Positions 17,028-25,589 of a stretch of DNA of 64,000 nt are shown here, one piece after another. Position numbers and translations under genes: made by a program. How positions within the stretch are numbered: the first letter of the stretch is position 1; each line of letters opens with the position of its first letter. The notes under the pieces were generated by a model that did no database searches, was not told the DNA's origin, and was given only the letters and a program-made list of their open reading frames with translations. The stretch is from Candidatus Kouleothrix ribensis (GTDB lineage: Bacteria; Chloroflexota; Chloroflexia; Chloroflexales; Roseiflexaceae): the NCBI GenBank assembly GCA_016722075.1, contig JADKGW010000001.1:1240001-1304000 (forward strand), given 5' to 3'.

Positions 17028-19469
17028 TTATTCAGGGCGGCGCTGATTACGCGGTGCTACCGGCCGCACCGTGCCGATGCGCGCAACCATGCGGCCCAGC
17101 AGCGAGCGACGAATGGGCAGCCATGCGCGCTCGAGGTCGGCGGCAGCGCTCTGATGCAGCGGGCTGTAGCGTTCAGTCACATAGGCATCAACGATTTGGT
17201 CGATCGCCGCACGCTGCTCGGGCAGGCTGCGCCCTAGCTCCTGGCCATACTCATGCGGCGTGCGGTGCTCGCCCTGTGGCAGGCCGGCCCAGCGTGCCAG
17301 CCGGCCCAGCCGGGTGTACGCCGCGGTGGCCGGGGTCATACCCTGCACATCGCGCCGCAGCGACAGAAAGAATAGCCCGATCCCAGATAGAATCGCGGCC
17401 AGCACCCCGCCGCCAATCACCAGCCGGCGCATCTGCTCACGCGCGATCCGCTGCTCTTGGGCGCGCCGCAGCTCCTCGGCACTGGCGGTCGCGCCATTGG
17501 CGCGGTCGAGGGCCTCGCCTTCGAGCAGCCGGCGCAGCCGCTCCTCGGCGTCGAGCTGGCTGATGGCCGGCGGCACAGACGGGGCGTTGGGGCCGGCAAC
17601 CGTGCTGGTTGGCAGGGCCGGGCGCGCTGGTACGCTGGCATACGCGGCAGGGGTTGGCTCGAAGCGCTGCCAGCCATAGCCGGGGAAGTACACCTCGGGC
17701 CAGCTGTGCCCAACGCTCTCGCGCACGATATAGACGTTGAGGTTGGGGTCGAGTGTACCACCGGCGTAGCCCTGCGCCAGCCGCGCCGGTACGTTCAGCG
17801 AGCGCAACAGCACCACCATGGCGGTCGCAAAATCGTCGCAGTAGCCACGCTGCGCGCTAAATAAGAAGTAGTCGACCCAATCACGATCTTCGGGCGGGCG
17901 CGGCCGGCTCTCGTCGTAGGTCAGGCTGCGCAGGTAGTTCTGGATGGCCTGGGCTTTGTCGTAGGCGTTGACCGCGCCGACCTGCTGGATGATCGTGATC
18001 GCCTTCGCGCGCGTGCGCTCGGTGATTGAGTCGGGCAGTTGCAGATAGTGGCGCGTGACCCAGTCGGGGTAGTTGTCGCCGGCCAGGCGCAAGCTCTGTT
18101 CGTCAACCGTCGAAACATAGGTCGTGACGGTATACATGCTGGTGGGCCGCAGCGGGGCGCCTGCGAACACCGCCGCGATCTCGTCGAAGTTCGGCAGCAT
18201 CGTGCCGCTGTTGGCCGTCAGCACGCCGTTCTGGATCTCGACCGGTACGGTTGAGGCCGCGAACTGGCCACCAAAGGTCAGTAGATCGCTCGAGGACGTG
18301 CCCACCAGTTCGATTGTCTGCGTTACCAGCGTGCGCCCGGCAATATCGGCCTGCGGCACGGCCACACCTGGCTCGAGCGGGCTGCGCGCCTGGATATCGG
18401 TTGCAAAGCCTAGCGCCGCGCGCGCGCGCTCGCCGACGGTGTTATCCCATCCCTGGCCAGTGTATTTGTCTTTCGCCACTGCGCGCCAGTAATCGTACGT
18501 CGCCGAGCGGATGTGCAGCACCTCGGCATCGCCCAGTGAGCGCGGCCCGCCGGCGCGCACTGCGCCGGTTGCGAAGTTGCCGCCACCACTGCCAGGCGGC
18601 GCGTTGATCGTGCTGAAGGCCTGCTCCCAGCCCTCGCGCGCGGCCGTGAGCGGCAGGCTGATCGTGCGCCAGGCCCGCGCTACCTGGGTGCTACTTACAT
18701 TGCCGGGCAGTAGGCTGGTGATCAGTACGATCATGCTGCAGAACAGCGTAGCCGCCAGCAAAAAGCGCCAGGGCATAAACTCGGGGTATTCGACCGAGGC
18801 GGCCTGCCAGCGGCGCTGATGGCGCACGATATTCTGATGCACCACCACCAGCAGCGCGCTGCCAAGAAAGATGAAGAACAGCTGGTTGGGCTTGGGCGAC
18901 GCAAAGGTGTAGTTCACCAGAATGGTGAAGGCGTTCAGCACAACCGCCCACCAGGCTCGGCCCGATCGGAACAGCAGCCAGCCGCTGGCATAGCCCAGCG
19001 CCCACATAAGTAGCGCCAGCGCTACCACGAACAGGATGATATCTTCGCCGCGCCCACCGGCGGCGAGCACCCGTCCCCAGATCAGCGTGCGAATCATGAT
19101 CTCGCTGGCCCAGTCATTCCAGGCCAGCAGCCGCGCGCCTACCGACGGCCCTAGCTCGCGGCCGACCTCGCGCACCAGTAGCGGCCCGCTGTTCTGCACA
19201 GCCCAGGCAACCCCAAGCGCGGCACTGAGCAGGTGCGCCAGCCAGCCCGGCAGCCAGCCAAACTGCGCGAACAGAATGCCAACCAGCAGCGCAGGTAGCG
19301 CCACCAGCGTGAGAATATCGAGCCCTTCAGCCCAGTTCGACACGGCAATGCTGCGCGTGACCGACCAGAGCATCACGGCGGCCAGCAGCCCACCTGGCAC
19401 AATCACCGGCAGGTTCCAGCGCAGGTACCAGGGCACATACGGTTTTGCAGCACGCGCAGTCGCAACCAT
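17028..19469 (-). CDS. transglutaminase-like (TgpA-type) membrane protein
   Basis: An 813-residue inner-membrane protein. Six or more hydrophobic segments fill residues 18-255, then an external region carries the transglutaminase-like core. The catalytic Cys544 is in RGYCDDFATAMV and His588 is in GHSWPEVYFPGYGW. The usual Asp position reads Glu604 (RFEPTP). A last transmembrane helix lies at about 682-705, followed by a DUF4129-like tail of about 100 residues. TgpA-type proteins are periplasmic amidases or crosslinkers of unsure substrate, usually in MoxR-DUF58-TgpA operons; here it follows tatD by only 2 bp. No MoxR or DUF58 gene is in the window. Confidence 0.85.
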   Translation of the reverse strand: MVATARAAKPYVPWYLRWNLPVIVPGGLLAAVMLWSVTRSIAVSNWAEGLDILTLVALPALLVGILFAQFGWLPGWLAHLLSAALGVAWAVQNSGPLLVREVGRELGPSVGARLLAWNDWASEIMIRTLIWGRVLAAGGRGEDIILFVVALALLMWALGYASGWLLFRSGRAWWAVVLNAFTILVNYTFASPKPNQLFFIFLGSALLVVVHQNIVRHQRRWQAASVEYPEFMPWRFLLAATLFCSMIVLITSLLPGNVSSTQVARAWRTISLPLTAAREGWEQAFSTINAPPGSGGGNFATGAVRAGGPRSLGDAEVLHIRSATYDYWRAVAKDKYTGQGWDNTVGERARAALGFATDIQARSPLEPGVAVPQADIAGRTLVTQTIELVGTSSSDLLTFGGQFAASTVPVEIQNGVLTANSGTMLPNFDEIAAVFAGAPLRPTSMYTVTTYVSTVDEQSLRLAGDNYPDWVTRHYLQLPDSITERTRAKAITIIQQVGAVNAYDKAQAIQNYLRSLTYDESRPRPPEDRDWVDYFLFSAQRGYCDDFATAMVVLLRSLNVPARLAQGYAGGTLDPNLNVYIVRESVGHSWPEVYFPGYGWQRFEPTPAAYASVPARPALPTSTVAGPNAPSVPPAISQLDAEERLRRLLEGEALDRANGATASAEELRRAQEQRIAREQMRRLVIGGGVLAAILSGIGLFFLSLRRDVQGMTPATAAYTRLGRLARWAGLPQGEHRTPHEYGQELGRSLPEQRAAIDQIVDAYVTERYSPLHQSAAADLERAWLPIRRSLLGRMVARIGTVRPVAPRNQRRPE

Positions 19470-19471
19470 GG

Positions 19472-20254
19472 CTAGGCCGCCTCAGGCAATCTAAAGATTT
19501 CAACAGCGTTGCGCCATACGGCGTCCGCAAGCTGATCGAGCGGTATGTCGCGCAGTGCGGCGAGCTGCGTGGCGATCAGCCGAACATTCGCAGGCTCGTT
19601 GGGCCGGCCGCGCAACGGGTGCGGCGCTAGGTATGGGCTATCGGTCTCGGTGAGAATACGATCGAGCGGTGCCCGCCGCGCAACATCGTGCAGCTCGGTC
19701 GCTTTCTTAAAGGTTACTGGCCCGCTGAACGAGAGGTGAAAGCCGACTTCGAGACAGGCTTCGGCATACTCCCAGCCGCCCGAGAACGAGTGCATGACTC
19801 CCGGCTGGCCGCGCGCGGCATCGCGCAAGATGCGCACCGTATCGGCCTGCGCGTCGCGGCTGTGGATCACCACCGGCAGGCCGGCCGCGCGCGCAAGCGC
19901 CAGCTGCTGGCGAAATAGCTGCTCCTGCTGCGCGTGCGGGGCGCGATCGTGGTAGTAGTCGAGCCCGATCTCGCCGATTGCCACGACCTTAGGGTGCGCT
20001 GCCAGCCGGCCGATCTCATCGAGCCAGGCAGCGCCGGCTTCGGCCGCGTAGTGCGGCTGGATGCCCACCACCGCGAAGATCGCGGGTTCGGCCTCGGCGA
20101 TCTGCACAGCCATGCGCGACGACTCGAGATCATAGCCAATCTCGATCATATATGCCAGGCCAGCCGCGCGTGCGCGCCCCAAAGCCGCCGCGCGGTCGCC
20201 CGCGAACAGGGCCAGATGCATATGCGTATCGATCAGTCTGATCTCATCTGCCAT
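19472..20254 (-). CDS. tatD: TatD-family metal-dependent deoxyribonuclease
   Basis: A 260-residue TIM-barrel metallohydrolase of the TatD/YcfH family, a 3'-5' exonuclease in DNA repair. Metal ligands are in place: His11 and His13 in DTHMHL, Glu96 in GEIGLDYY, His132 in IHSRDA, His156 in MHSFSGG, and Asp206 in ETDSPYLAP. I start at the ATG at 20254; the frame to 20317 runs into a palindromic control region. The transglutaminase gene begins 2 bp after its stop, so the two are an operon. Confidence 0.92.
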   Translation of the reverse strand: MADEIRLIDTHMHLALFAGDRAAALGRARAAGLAYMIEIGYDLESSRMAVQIAEAEPAIFAVVGIQPHYAAEAGAAWLDEIGRLAAHPKVVAIGEIGLDYYHDRAPHAQQEQLFRQQLALARAAGLPVVIHSRDAQADTVRILRDAARGQPGVMHSFSGGWEYAEACLEVGFHLSFSGPVTFKKATELHDVARRAPLDRILTETDSPYLAPHPLRGRPNEPANVRLIATQLAALRDIPLDQLADAVWRNAVEIFRLPEAA

Positions 20255-20317
20255 TGCGGCATTGTACCATATCGTGCCAGAAAACATACGCCAGCACGGC
20301 CCCACCGCCTCAAACAA

Positions 20318-20345
20318 CCAAACGTTTGGACGGCTGTGTTACAAT
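20318..20345 (+). promoter_or_regulatory. palindrome plus extended -10 in divergent region
   Basis: The perfect palindrome CCAAACGTTTGG (20318-20329) sits where a -35 box would be. TGTTACAAT (TG-N-TACAAT, -10 at 20340-20345) follows. It could control the sensor-kinase gene (start 20428) and/or divergent tatD. Confidence 0.45.
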
Positions 20346-20427
20346 ATGAGCGTGCAATGTCGGCTGGGCAACCGGCTGTAGACGAGCATATTGTATGTAG
20401 ATCTGCGTTAGCCCTCGCTCAAATCGC

Positions 20428-22065
20428 ATGGCAACTACGACACGCGTGCTTGTTATCGAAGATGATCCGCACATCGCGCGGCTCATCACTGTGCTGCTGC
20501 AAGATGCCGAGTACGAGGTGCTGGCCGCCGGTGCGGCGCACGATGCGTTAGCGTGGGTCGATTCTGGGCAGCCCGATCTGGTGATCCTCGATTGGATGCT
20601 GCCCGACATGCCCGGCGATCATGTCTGCCGTTTGATCAAAGCGCGCACCGCTAACATGTTTTTGCCGGTGCTGATGCTGACTGCGCGCAGCACGCTGGCC
20701 GAACGGATCGCCGGGCTCGAGGCCGGCGCCGACGACTATATCACCAAGCCGTTTCATAACGACGAGCTGCTCGCGCGTGTGCGCGCGCTGCTGCGCATTC
20801 GTAAGGCCGAGCTGGCCCGCGCCGAGACGCTCCAGGCGCTCGAGCGCCAGCACCACCAGCTGAAAGATGCCTACGAGCAACTGCGCTCGACCCAGGCGCA
20901 GCTGATCCAGACCTCGAAGATGGCCTCGCTCGGCGAGCTGGTGGCCGGCGTGGCGCACGAGCTGAACAACCCGCTTGCGATCATCCTTGGTAATGCCGAG
21001 CTGCTGCCCGACATGGGCAATGAGGAAGATCGGCGCGCGGTGCAGCAGATCATCGCGGCTACGCAGCGTGGGCGCCGGGTGGTGCAGAGCCTGGTGACTT
21101 TCGCGCGCCACGATAAGATCGATCTGGACTGGCACCATCCCAGCGATTTGATTGAGCGTGTGCTCGATCTCCGGCGTACCTCGTTTCGCACCAGCGATAT
21201 TCGGCTGAAGGTTGGCTACGACGCCGATGTGCCGATGATCTGGGTCGATGGCCCGCAGATCCAGCAGATGCTGCTCAATTTGCTGATCAACGCCGAGCAA
21301 GCCCTGCGCGACCGCCCCTCGCCGCAGATTTTGATCGATGTCTACCTGAGCCGTGCGCCGGTGCTCAAGCCGGCCGCGCTGCCGAACCTGTCGCGCGCCA
21401 GCCAATCTGGCCAGGGCGAGCCGATGGTGGTGATCGACCTGGCCGATAATGGCCCAGGCCTGGCGCCACCAGTGCTCGAGCGCCTGTTCGAGCCGTTCGT
21501 CACCACCCGGCCGGTCGGCCAGGGCGTGGGTATGGGCCTGGCGATTGCCTACGCAATCGTCGGGCAGCACAACGGCATCATCCTGGTGGGCAGCGAGCCC
21601 GACTGCGGCGCCACCTTCCGGATCGCGCTGCCGGTGCAACGCCAGGTGATCGCGCTCATGCCGCCGGCACCGGGCGAGCCCACCGCCGAGCTGTTTAAGC
21701 GTGTGCTGGTAATCGACGATGAGCCGGCGATCGTGGATCTGGTGCAGCGCCTGCTGTCGCGCGAGGGCTACCAGGTAGTCAGCGCGTTGAGCGGCGGCAA
21801 TGCGCTGGTGGCGCTGCGCGAGGGCATTTTCGACCTGATCTTGTGCGACATGCGCATGCCCGATATGGACGGCCGCACGTTCTATCGCAATCTGCGACAG
21901 GATCTGCCGCAGATTACTGCGCCGATGATCGTGATGACCGGCGACACCAGCAACGACCAGACCGAAGCCTTTCTGCACGAGCAGTGCCTGCCGGCATTGC
22001 GCAAGCCATTTACGCGCCACGAGCTGCTGCAGATTGTCGGTGCCGCTCTGCCGGCCGGCACGTAG
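20428..22065 (+). CDS. hybrid signalling protein REC-HisKA-HATPase-REC
   Basis: A 545-residue cytosolic two-component protein. Residues 5-120 are a receiver with phospho-acceptor Asp55 (VILDWMLPD). A coiled coil at about 130-165 leads to HisKA with His177 in GVAHELNNPL. The HATPase_c domain follows, with LINAEQAL (N box) near 287, LADNGPGLAPPV near 338-348 and GVGMGLAIAY near 366-375. A second receiver at about 425-540 has Asp474 (LILCDMRMPDMDG). With no sensor or membrane segment, input presumably comes through the first receiver, as in phosphorelay kinases. No Shine-Dalgarno is obvious before the ATG. No partner response regulator with an output domain is adjacent. Confidence 0.9.
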   Translation: MATTTRVLVIEDDPHIARLITVLLQDAEYEVLAAGAAHDALAWVDSGQPDLVILDWMLPDMPGDHVCRLIKARTANMFLPVLMLTARSTLAERIAGLEAGADDYITKPFHNDELLARVRALLRIRKAELARAETLQALERQHHQLKDAYEQLRSTQAQLIQTSKMASLGELVAGVAHELNNPLAIILGNAELLPDMGNEEDRRAVQQIIAATQRGRRVVQSLVTFARHDKIDLDWHHPSDLIERVLDLRRTSFRTSDIRLKVGYDADVPMIWVDGPQIQQMLLNLLINAEQALRDRPSPQILIDVYLSRAPVLKPAALPNLSRASQSGQGEPMVVIDLADNGPGLAPPVLERLFEPFVTTRPVGQGVGMGLAIAYAIVGQHNGIILVGSEPDCGATFRIALPVQRQVIALMPPAPGEPTAELFKRVLVIDDEPAIVDLVQRLLSREGYQVVSALSGGNALVALREGIFDLILCDMRMPDMDGRTFYRNLRQDLPQITAPMIVMTGDTSNDQTEAFLHEQCLPALRKPFTRHELLQIVGAALPAGT

Positions 22066-22237
22066 CCCTGCGTATGTGGTAGCGCTCGGGTGTGGCAGCA
22101 TGCAGCCCTGTATACCCTGCCAGTGATAGGCGTACGCGCTGGCTCGGCAGGCGCCCAAACAGCCCACCATAATCGGAACGTACCGCTCTGCCGCAGGCAA
22201 AACCGCCGACTGCGTAATTCGTGCCAGTGAGGAGCAT

Positions 22238-23392
22238 ATGCAACACTACGATGTCGTGGTTGTGGGCGGTGGCGTGGTCGGCTGCGCGGCGGCCTATCAC
22301 CTGGCGCAGCGCGGGCGGCGCACATTACTACTCGAGCAGTTCGCGCTCGGCCACGATCGCGGCAGCTCGCATGGCCACTCGCGGATCATCCGGCTGGCCT
22401 ACGGCTCGCTCGAGTACCTGCGGCTGGCCCAGGCGGCTTTCCCACTGTGGCGCGCGCTGGCAGAAGAAACCGGCGCCGCGATCATGCTGCCGACCGGCGG
22501 CCTCGACTTTGGTGCCTCCGGCTCGCCCGCGCTCGAGGCGACCCGCACGACGCTGGTAGCGGCCGGCGTGCCGTTCGAGGCGCTCGACACCGGCCAGCTG
22601 GCCGCGCGCTTCCCGCAGATCGCGGCGCCGCCGGATACAATTGGCCTCTACCAGCACGACGCCGCGATCCTCGACGCGAGCCTGTGCGTCGCAACCCTGG
22701 CCGCAGCCGCCCGGCACCATGGCGCCGAGCTGCGCGACGAAACGCCGGCCCACACTATCGCCGCCGACGGCGCAGGTGTGCGTGTGCGAACCGCCGGCGC
22801 AACCTACTACGCCGATCGCCTGATCATCGCCGCCGGCGCCTGGGCACGCCCGCTACTGCACCAGCTTGGGCTCGATTTGCCGCTGGTGGTCACGAAGGAG
22901 CAGGTGGCATTCTTTCGCCCACACGACCCGGCGCTGTTCACCCCGGCGCGTTTCCCGGTGTTCATCCACCACGCGGCCGAGGGCGAGCCATCGGCATATG
23001 GCTTCCCGATCTACGGCATGCCCGGCGTGAAGGTCGCGTTCCACATGGGCGGGCCGGCCGTAGCGCCCGAAAGCACCGATCGCGAGGTCGACGCCGGCCT
23101 GCTGGCTGCGCTACAGGCGTACGTGGCGCGCTGGCTGCCCCAGGCCGCCGGCGAAGTCTTTCAAGCTCAGACCTGCCGCTACACCAGCACGCCCGATCAC
23201 GACTTCATCATCGATCGGCACCCGGCGCTTCCGCAGGTGTTGATCGCGTCGCCATGCTCGGGCCATGGCTTCAAGTTCGGCATCCTCACCGGCGCGATCC
23301 TGGCCGATCTGGCCGAACATGGCGGCAGCCGCCACCCGATCGGCATGTTCAGCCTGGCGCGCTTTGGTGAGTCAATTCATACAGCCGCGTAG
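22238..23392 (+). CDS. sarcosine / N-methyltryptophan oxidase-like flavoenzyme
   Basis: A 384-residue FAD-dependent oxidoreductase of the monomeric sarcosine oxidase (MSOX/SolA) family, which oxidises N-methyl amino acids to formaldehyde, amino acid and H2O2. The FAD-binding motif VVVGGGVVG is at 7-15. SSHGHSRIIRLAY (43-55) is the family signature. Cys313 in TCRYTSTPDHDFIID aligns with the Cys that binds FAD covalently in MSOX. PCSGHGFKFG closes the active site. GAGGAG precedes the ATG. It is transcribed toward the acyl-CoA dehydrogenase gene 100 bp on, which has its own -10 element. Confidence 0.87.
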   Translation: MQHYDVVVVGGGVVGCAAAYHLAQRGRRTLLLEQFALGHDRGSSHGHSRIIRLAYGSLEYLRLAQAAFPLWRALAEETGAAIMLPTGGLDFGASGSPALEATRTTLVAAGVPFEALDTGQLAARFPQIAAPPDTIGLYQHDAAILDASLCVATLAAAARHHGAELRDETPAHTIAADGAGVRVRTAGATYYADRLIIAAGAWARPLLHQLGLDLPLVVTKEQVAFFRPHDPALFTPARFPVFIHHAAEGEPSAYGFPIYGMPGVKVAFHMGGPAVAPESTDREVDAGLLAALQAYVARWLPQAAGEVFQAQTCRYTSTPDHDFIIDRHPALPQVLIASPCSGHGFKFGILTGAILADLAEHGGSRHPIGMFSLARFGESIHTAA

Positions 23393-23439
23393 CGCTGGCT
23401 GGTGATTGTATTGCCAGAACCTGGCGATTGTGAAAAATA

Positions 23440-23448
23440 TGGTATACT
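23440..23448 (+). promoter_or_regulatory. extended -10 promoter of acyl-CoA dehydrogenase
   Basis: TGGTATACT (TG-N-TATACT), about 45 bp before the ATG at 23492. No clear -35. Confidence 0.5.
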
Positions 23449-23491
23449 ATGCCGGTCAATCGCCGACGATGCAGTTGGCGTGGAGGACGGC

Positions 23492-24646
23492 ATGGATTTC
23501 GATCTGACCCAAGAACAGCAGCTGATCCGGCAGGCCGTGCGCGAGTTCGCCGAAAAAGCCATCGCCCCGCGTGCGCGCCATATCGATGAGTCCGGCGCGT
23601 TTCCTGCCGAGACGTTTCGTACCATGGGCGAGCTGGGCCTGATGGGCATCCCGTTCCCCGAAGCGTATGGCGGCGCCGACGGCGGCAGCCTCGGCGCGGC
23701 GCTGGCCGTCGAGGAGGTTGCGCGCGCGTGTGGCTCGACCGCGCTGTCGTACTCGGCACATATGGGCCTGGGCAGCGCGCCGATCTTTATGTTCGGCAAC
23801 GAAGAGCAGAAACAGCGCTTCCTGCGGCCGGCCGCCGAGGGCAAATACATTGCGGCATTTGGCCTGACCGAGCCGCACGCTGGATCGGACGCCGGCGCGA
23901 CCCGCACGACCGCCCGGCTCGACGGCAATGAGTGGGTGCTGAACGGCGCGAAGATGTGGATCACCAATGCACCGGTGGCCGGCCACATTATCTTCACAGC
24001 CGTGACCGACCCCGACAAAGGCAAGAACGGCATCAGCTCAATCATTGTGCCGGGCGGTACGCCAGGGCTGTCGTTCGGTAAGCACGAGCCTAAGATGGGC
24101 CTGCGCGGCTCGGTCAGCACCGCGATTATGCTCGAGGACGTGCGGGTGCCGAAGGAAAACCTGCTCGGTGTGCGCGGGCGTGGCTTCAACCAGTTTCTAC
24201 AGGTGCTCGACGGCGGGCGTATTGGCATTGGCGCGATGGCGATCGGGCTGGCGCAGGCAGCCTTCGAGGCGGCCAGCGTGTATGCACAAGAGCGTATGGC
24301 CTTCGGTAAACCGATCGGCGCGTTCGAGTCGATCTCGAATATGATCGCCGACATGGCCACCGGCCTCGAGGCCGCGCGGCTGCTGGTGTACCAGGCAGCA
24401 TGGCTGAAAGATCAGGGGCGGCCGTTTAGCAAGCAGGCCGCGATGGCTAAACTGTTTGCCTCCGAGATGGCCGAACGCACCTGCCGCGACGCGATCCAGG
24501 TATTTGGCGGCTATGGCTATAGCCAGGAGTACCCGGTCGAGCGGCTCTATCGCGATCAGCGCCTGCTGACGATTGGCGAGGGCACATCCGAGATTTTGCG
24601 CGTGGTTGTCGGCCGGCAGGTGCTGGGCGGCTTTGTGGGAAACTGA
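23492..24646 (+). CDS. acyl-CoA dehydrogenase
   Basis: A 384-residue FAD flavoenzyme that introduces the alpha-beta double bond in acyl-CoA. The N-terminal helical domain starts FDLTQEQQLIRQAVREFAE. The middle domain has FGLTEPHAGSDAGATRT and WVLNGAKMWITNA. The C-terminal domain has QVFGGYGYSQEYPVERLYRD. The catalytic base is Glu363 in LTIGEGTSEI, the position used by short/medium-chain and butyryl-CoA enzymes. GGAGG at 23482-23486 fixes the start. Its chain-length preference is unknown. Nearness to a methylmalonyl-CoA mutase subunit fits branched-chain or odd-chain acyl-CoA breakdown. Confidence 0.92.
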   Translation: MDFDLTQEQQLIRQAVREFAEKAIAPRARHIDESGAFPAETFRTMGELGLMGIPFPEAYGGADGGSLGAALAVEEVARACGSTALSYSAHMGLGSAPIFMFGNEEQKQRFLRPAAEGKYIAAFGLTEPHAGSDAGATRTTARLDGNEWVLNGAKMWITNAPVAGHIIFTAVTDPDKGKNGISSIIVPGGTPGLSFGKHEPKMGLRGSVSTAIMLEDVRVPKENLLGVRGRGFNQFLQVLDGGRIGIGAMAIGLAQAAFEAASVYAQERMAFGKPIGAFESISNMIADMATGLEAARLLVYQAAWLKDQGRPFSKQAAMAKLFASEMAERTCRDAIQVFGGYGYSQEYPVERLYRDQRLLTIGEGTSEILRVVVGRQVLGGFVGN

Positions 24647-24751
24647 GGCAAGGTTCGCAGGTTTGTATGCCCCAACCGGTAACGCACGAACCTGTAACCA
24701 GGTGGTCGTATCATCGTTTCACGCATTCGCAATTCTGACGAGGTATCGTAC

Positions 24752-25390
24752 ATGGCAGATGCTGATGAGAAGAAGGCTCGATTAGAGGCGATTCGTGCGG
24801 CGAACCGCGCGAAGACCGAGGCCGAAGGCGGCGCCCCGGTGGCTCCGGCGGCTCCGGCGGCTCCAGCTGCCCCGGCAGCGGCCGCACCTGCGGCGGGCGC
24901 GAACATGTCGGACGAGAAGGCCGCCCGCCTGGCCGCGATCCGCGCCGCGAATGCCGCCAAGAGCGGTGACGCCGCGCCGGCAGCGGCCGCACCTGGGGCG
25001 GGTGCGAACATGTCGGACGAGAAGGCCGCCCGCCTGGCCGCGATCCGCGCCGCGAATGCTGCCAAGAGTGGCGACGCCGCGCCGGCAGCGGCCGCACCTG
25101 CGGCGGCCCCCAAGCCGGCCGCGCCGGCAGCTGCGGCCCCCAAGCCAGTGGCGGCGGCGGCCCCCAAGCCGGCCGCTAAGCCGGCCGCGCCCGCGCGCAA
25201 GCCAATACCACAGGTGTTCAAGATCGTGGGCGGGGCAATTTTCATGATGATCGTCACCGGCCTGCTGGCGTCGACCACCCACAACTACATACCGGCGCTC
25301 GTGTTCGGCGCGATCTTCGGCGCGGTGATGGGCCTGATGCTGGGCAACTGGCCACCCGGCCCCGGCGATGAGGTTACCGGCGGCGAATAG
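24752..25390 (+). CDS. Ala/Pro-rich repeat protein with C-terminal membrane hairpin
   Basis: I do not recognise this 212-residue protein. Residues 5-105 hold three copies of a short amphipathic helix (DEKxARLxAIRAANxAK) joined by Ala/Pro linkers; copies two and three are a near-perfect 35-residue tandem duplication. Residues 110-150 are Ala/Pro/Lys-rich and resemble a flexible swinging arm. Residues 155-200 contain two transmembrane helices (VFKIVGGAIFMMIVTGLL and IPALVFGAIFGAVMGLML), so the repeats probably project into the cytosol from a membrane hairpin. GAGGT supports the ATG. It lies between acyl-CoA dehydrogenase and mutase genes on the same strand. Confidence 0.7.
   Translation: MADADEKKARLEAIRAANRAKTEAEGGAPVAPAAPAAPAAPAAAAPAAGANMSDEKAARLAAIRAANAAKSGDAAPAAAAPGAGANMSDEKAARLAAIRAANAAKSGDAAPAAAAPAAAPKPAAPAAAAPKPVAAAAPKPAAKPAAPARKPIPQVFKIVGGAIFMMIVTGLLASTTHNYIPALVFGAIFGAVMGLMLGNWPPGPGDEVTGGE
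24872..25100 (+). repeat. 105-bp in-frame tandem repeat
   Basis: Two copies with a 105-bp period (for example GAACATGTCGGACGAGAAGG at 24901 and 25006) encode the 35-residue repeat of the Ala/Pro-rich protein. They differ at few positions, so expansion is recent. Confidence 0.8.
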
Positions 25391-25589
25391 CCACTCACGA
25401 ACAAGGGCCTACGCGGTAGCCCGTGTATCGTGCCGCAGGCAAACCGTGGTAGCCCGCCTGCCACAACACGCCGACTGCGTAACGCCTGTCAATAATGAAC
25501 GCGGGGGATGAAGGGTGCGGGCTGGATCGGCGCATACGCTGCTTCAGCCATCAGCCTTCATCCTTCTGCATGTTGGGGAAGGAACAACG

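Noticed and set aside
20548..22200. 550-residue minus-strand open frame
   Set aside because: It is antisense to the REC-kinase-REC gene, whose motifs are complete. The minus product is His/Gln/Arg-rich without any domain.
25431..25490. Shared CCGCAGGCAAA ... CCGACTGCGTAA strings with 22189-22227
   Set aside because: The two sites share only short pieces with different spacing, which is too little to call a repeat family from this window alone.
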